Source: Rickettsiales bacterium
GTDB taxonomy: Bacteria; Pseudomonadota; Alphaproteobacteria; Rickettsiales; UBA3002
Direction of reading: 5' to 3'
Assembly (NCBI GenBank): GCA_947441895.1
Contig: CANEUT010000117.1
Span: 1-5,520 of the forward strand
Length of the DNA: 5,520 nucleotides
Part shown: one piece after another, positions 4,444 to 5,520 of the stretch
Layout: every line of letters begins with the position of its first letter
Position numbering within the stretch: the first letter of the stretch is position 1
Translations under genes and position numbers: made by a program
Notes under the pieces: generated by a model
Told to the model about the DNA's origin: nothing
What the model saw: the letters and a program-made list of their open reading frames with translations, nothing else
The model's database searches: none

Positions 4444-5520
4444 ATGCAGAGCGTCGTAGTTATTGGTTCGCAATGGGGCGATGAAGGTAAAGGCAAAGTC
4501 GTTGACTGGCTGAGCGAACGCGCCGATGTGATTGTGCGCTTTCAAGGCGGCCACAATGCTGGCCACACGCTGGTGATTGATGGCGTCACCTATAAGCTTA
4601 GCCTGCTGCCTTCCGGCGTGGTGCGTCGTGGCAAAACCAGCATCATCGGCAATGGCGTGGTAATTGACCCCTGGGCGCTACTTAAAGAAATTGAACGTGT
4701 TCAAGGCCAAGGCGTTGAAGTTTCGCCTAATACTTTAAAAATCGCCGAGAACGCATGCCTCATTCTGCCCATCCACCAAAAGCTTGATGAAGCGGCGGAA
4801 GCGTTGCGCGGCACATTGAAAATTGGCACTACCGGCCGCGGCATTGGCCCATCCTACGAAGATAAAGTCGGTCGTCGCGCCATTCGCGTGTGCGATCTGG
4901 CGCAGCCTGAATTGCTGAAAACAAAAATTATTGGCATGCTGGCGCACCACAACCCCATCCTCGTCGCTTCGGGTGCAAAACCAATGGAGTTACAAGAGAT
5001 TCTTGATCCATTGCTTGAAATTGCTGGAAAAATCATTCCTTTCGCCCACCCGGTATGGCGCCTGCTTGCCCAATACCGCGCCGAAGGCAAACGCATTCTG
5101 TTCGAAGGTGCGCAAGGCGTCATGCTGGACGTGGATTACGGCACCTATCCTTACGTCACCTCAAGCAACACGCTTTCCGGCGCGGCCACCATGGGCAGCG
5201 GCTCGGGTCTTGGCACCATTGGTTTTGTGCTTGGCATTACCAAGGCCTACACCACGCGCGTGGGCAGCGGCCCCTTCCCCACCGAACTGACCGACGATAT
5301 TGGCACCTTGATTGGTGAACGCGGCCACGAATTCGGCACCGTCACCGGACGCAAGCGCCGCTGCGGCTGGTTCGACGCCGTGATGGTAAAACAAGCCATC
5401 ACCGTCGGCGGCATCAACGGCATTGCACTCACCAAGCTGGATGTGCTCGACGGTTTGAAGGAACTTAAAATTTGCGTCGGCTATACCATTAACGGCCACA
5501 CTTATGACTATTTACCCGCC
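4444..5520 (+). CDS. purA: Adenylosuccinate synthetase, C-terminus beyond window
   Basis: PurA joins IMP and aspartate using GTP to form adenylosuccinate, the committed step to AMP, in the cytosol. The first 359 codons are present and the frame is open at the right edge; the family is about 430 residues, so about 70 are missing. The P-loop-like signature QWGDEGKGK (10-18) has catalytic Asp13 and Lys16, and GGHNAGHT carries His41, the second catalytic residue. The second family signature GIGPSYEDK begins at 133, with Thr129 and Thr130 before it. The IMP/aspartate loop TGRKRRCGW (301-309) keeps Arg303 and Arg305. All these positions match Escherichia coli numbering without gaps. It lies 195 bp after the hisZ stop on the same strand, so transcription may come from the hisZ operon; I found no separate promoter in the gap. 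Confidence 0.98.
   Translation, partial: MQSVVVIGSQWGDEGKGKVVDWLSERADVIVRFQGGHNAGHTLVIDGVTYKLSLLPSGVVRRGKTSIIGNGVVIDPWALLKEIERVQGQGVEVSPNTLKIAENACLILPIHQKLDEAAEALRGTLKIGTTGRGIGPSYEDKVGRRAIRVCDLAQPELLKTKIIGMLAHHNPILVASGAKPMELQEILDPLLEIAGKIIPFAHPVWRLLAQYRAEGKRILFEGAQGVMLDVDYGTYPYVTSSNTLSGAATMGSGSGLGTIGFVLGITKAYTTRVGSGPFPTELTDDIGTLIGERGHEFGTVTGRKRRCGWFDAVMVKQAITVGGINGIALTKLDVLDGLKELKICVGYTINGHTYDYLPA

Noticed and set aside
5161..5499. Minus-strand 112-codon open frame inside purA
   Set aside because: It is an antisense shadow of the strongly conserved purA coding sequence, with no family resemblance and no start signal.
1..5520. CRISPR array, phage genes or defence system
   Set aside because: No regularly spaced repeats, no Cas, integrase, toxin-antitoxin or restriction gene could be found in any frame; the content is housekeeping and chemotaxis.

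Overview
The window looks like chromosomal sequence of an alphaproteobacterium, with roughly half G+C. The evidence is the chemoreceptor layout (periplasmic Cache-like sensor, HAMP, PAS, signalling domain), a HisZ of the short alphaproteobacterial style ending next to purA, and a CCA-encoding tRNA-Ser(GCU). This assignment is inference from family resemblance; no 16S or other marker is present.

Layout, left to right. Positions 1-60 hold a partial minus-strand sequence that I cannot resolve: either the 3' half of a tRNA-Ser-like sequence or the start of a small ORF. Positions 61-98 form a perfect 17-bp inverted repeat that begins in the CCA end of the minus-strand tRNA-Ser(GCU) gene (96-187). 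Positions 188-505 are mostly non-coding, with a possible 51-residue membrane ORF (201-356) and the leader of a large methyl-accepting chemotaxis protein (506-2923). A 95-bp gap carries an imperfect palindrome of the 'GTCATTCC' kind. A rightward run of metabolic genes follows: a 4-oxalocrotonate tautomerase-like protein (3019-3210), hisZ starting on the very next base (3211-4248), and purA (4444 to beyond the right edge).

How the genes relate. HisZ is the regulatory partner of short-form HisG in the first step of histidine synthesis, and PurA commits IMP to AMP synthesis, so the run joins histidine and purine metabolism, which share AICAR/ATP chemistry. HisG is not in the window. The chemoreceptor and the tRNA are separate units.

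The most interesting stretch is the 195-bp hisZ-purA gap. It holds a 116-nt, almost fully self-complementary element (4315-4430) bounded by exact GGTAA direct repeats, which looks like a small transposed palindromic element lying directly against the purA ribosome binding site. Just before it, the hisZ frame stops early, while the likely HisZ C-terminus continues in the +1 frame and runs open through the whole element. No CRISPR array, phage gene or complete insertion sequence was seen, and apart from this element the region is ordinary housekeeping sequence.
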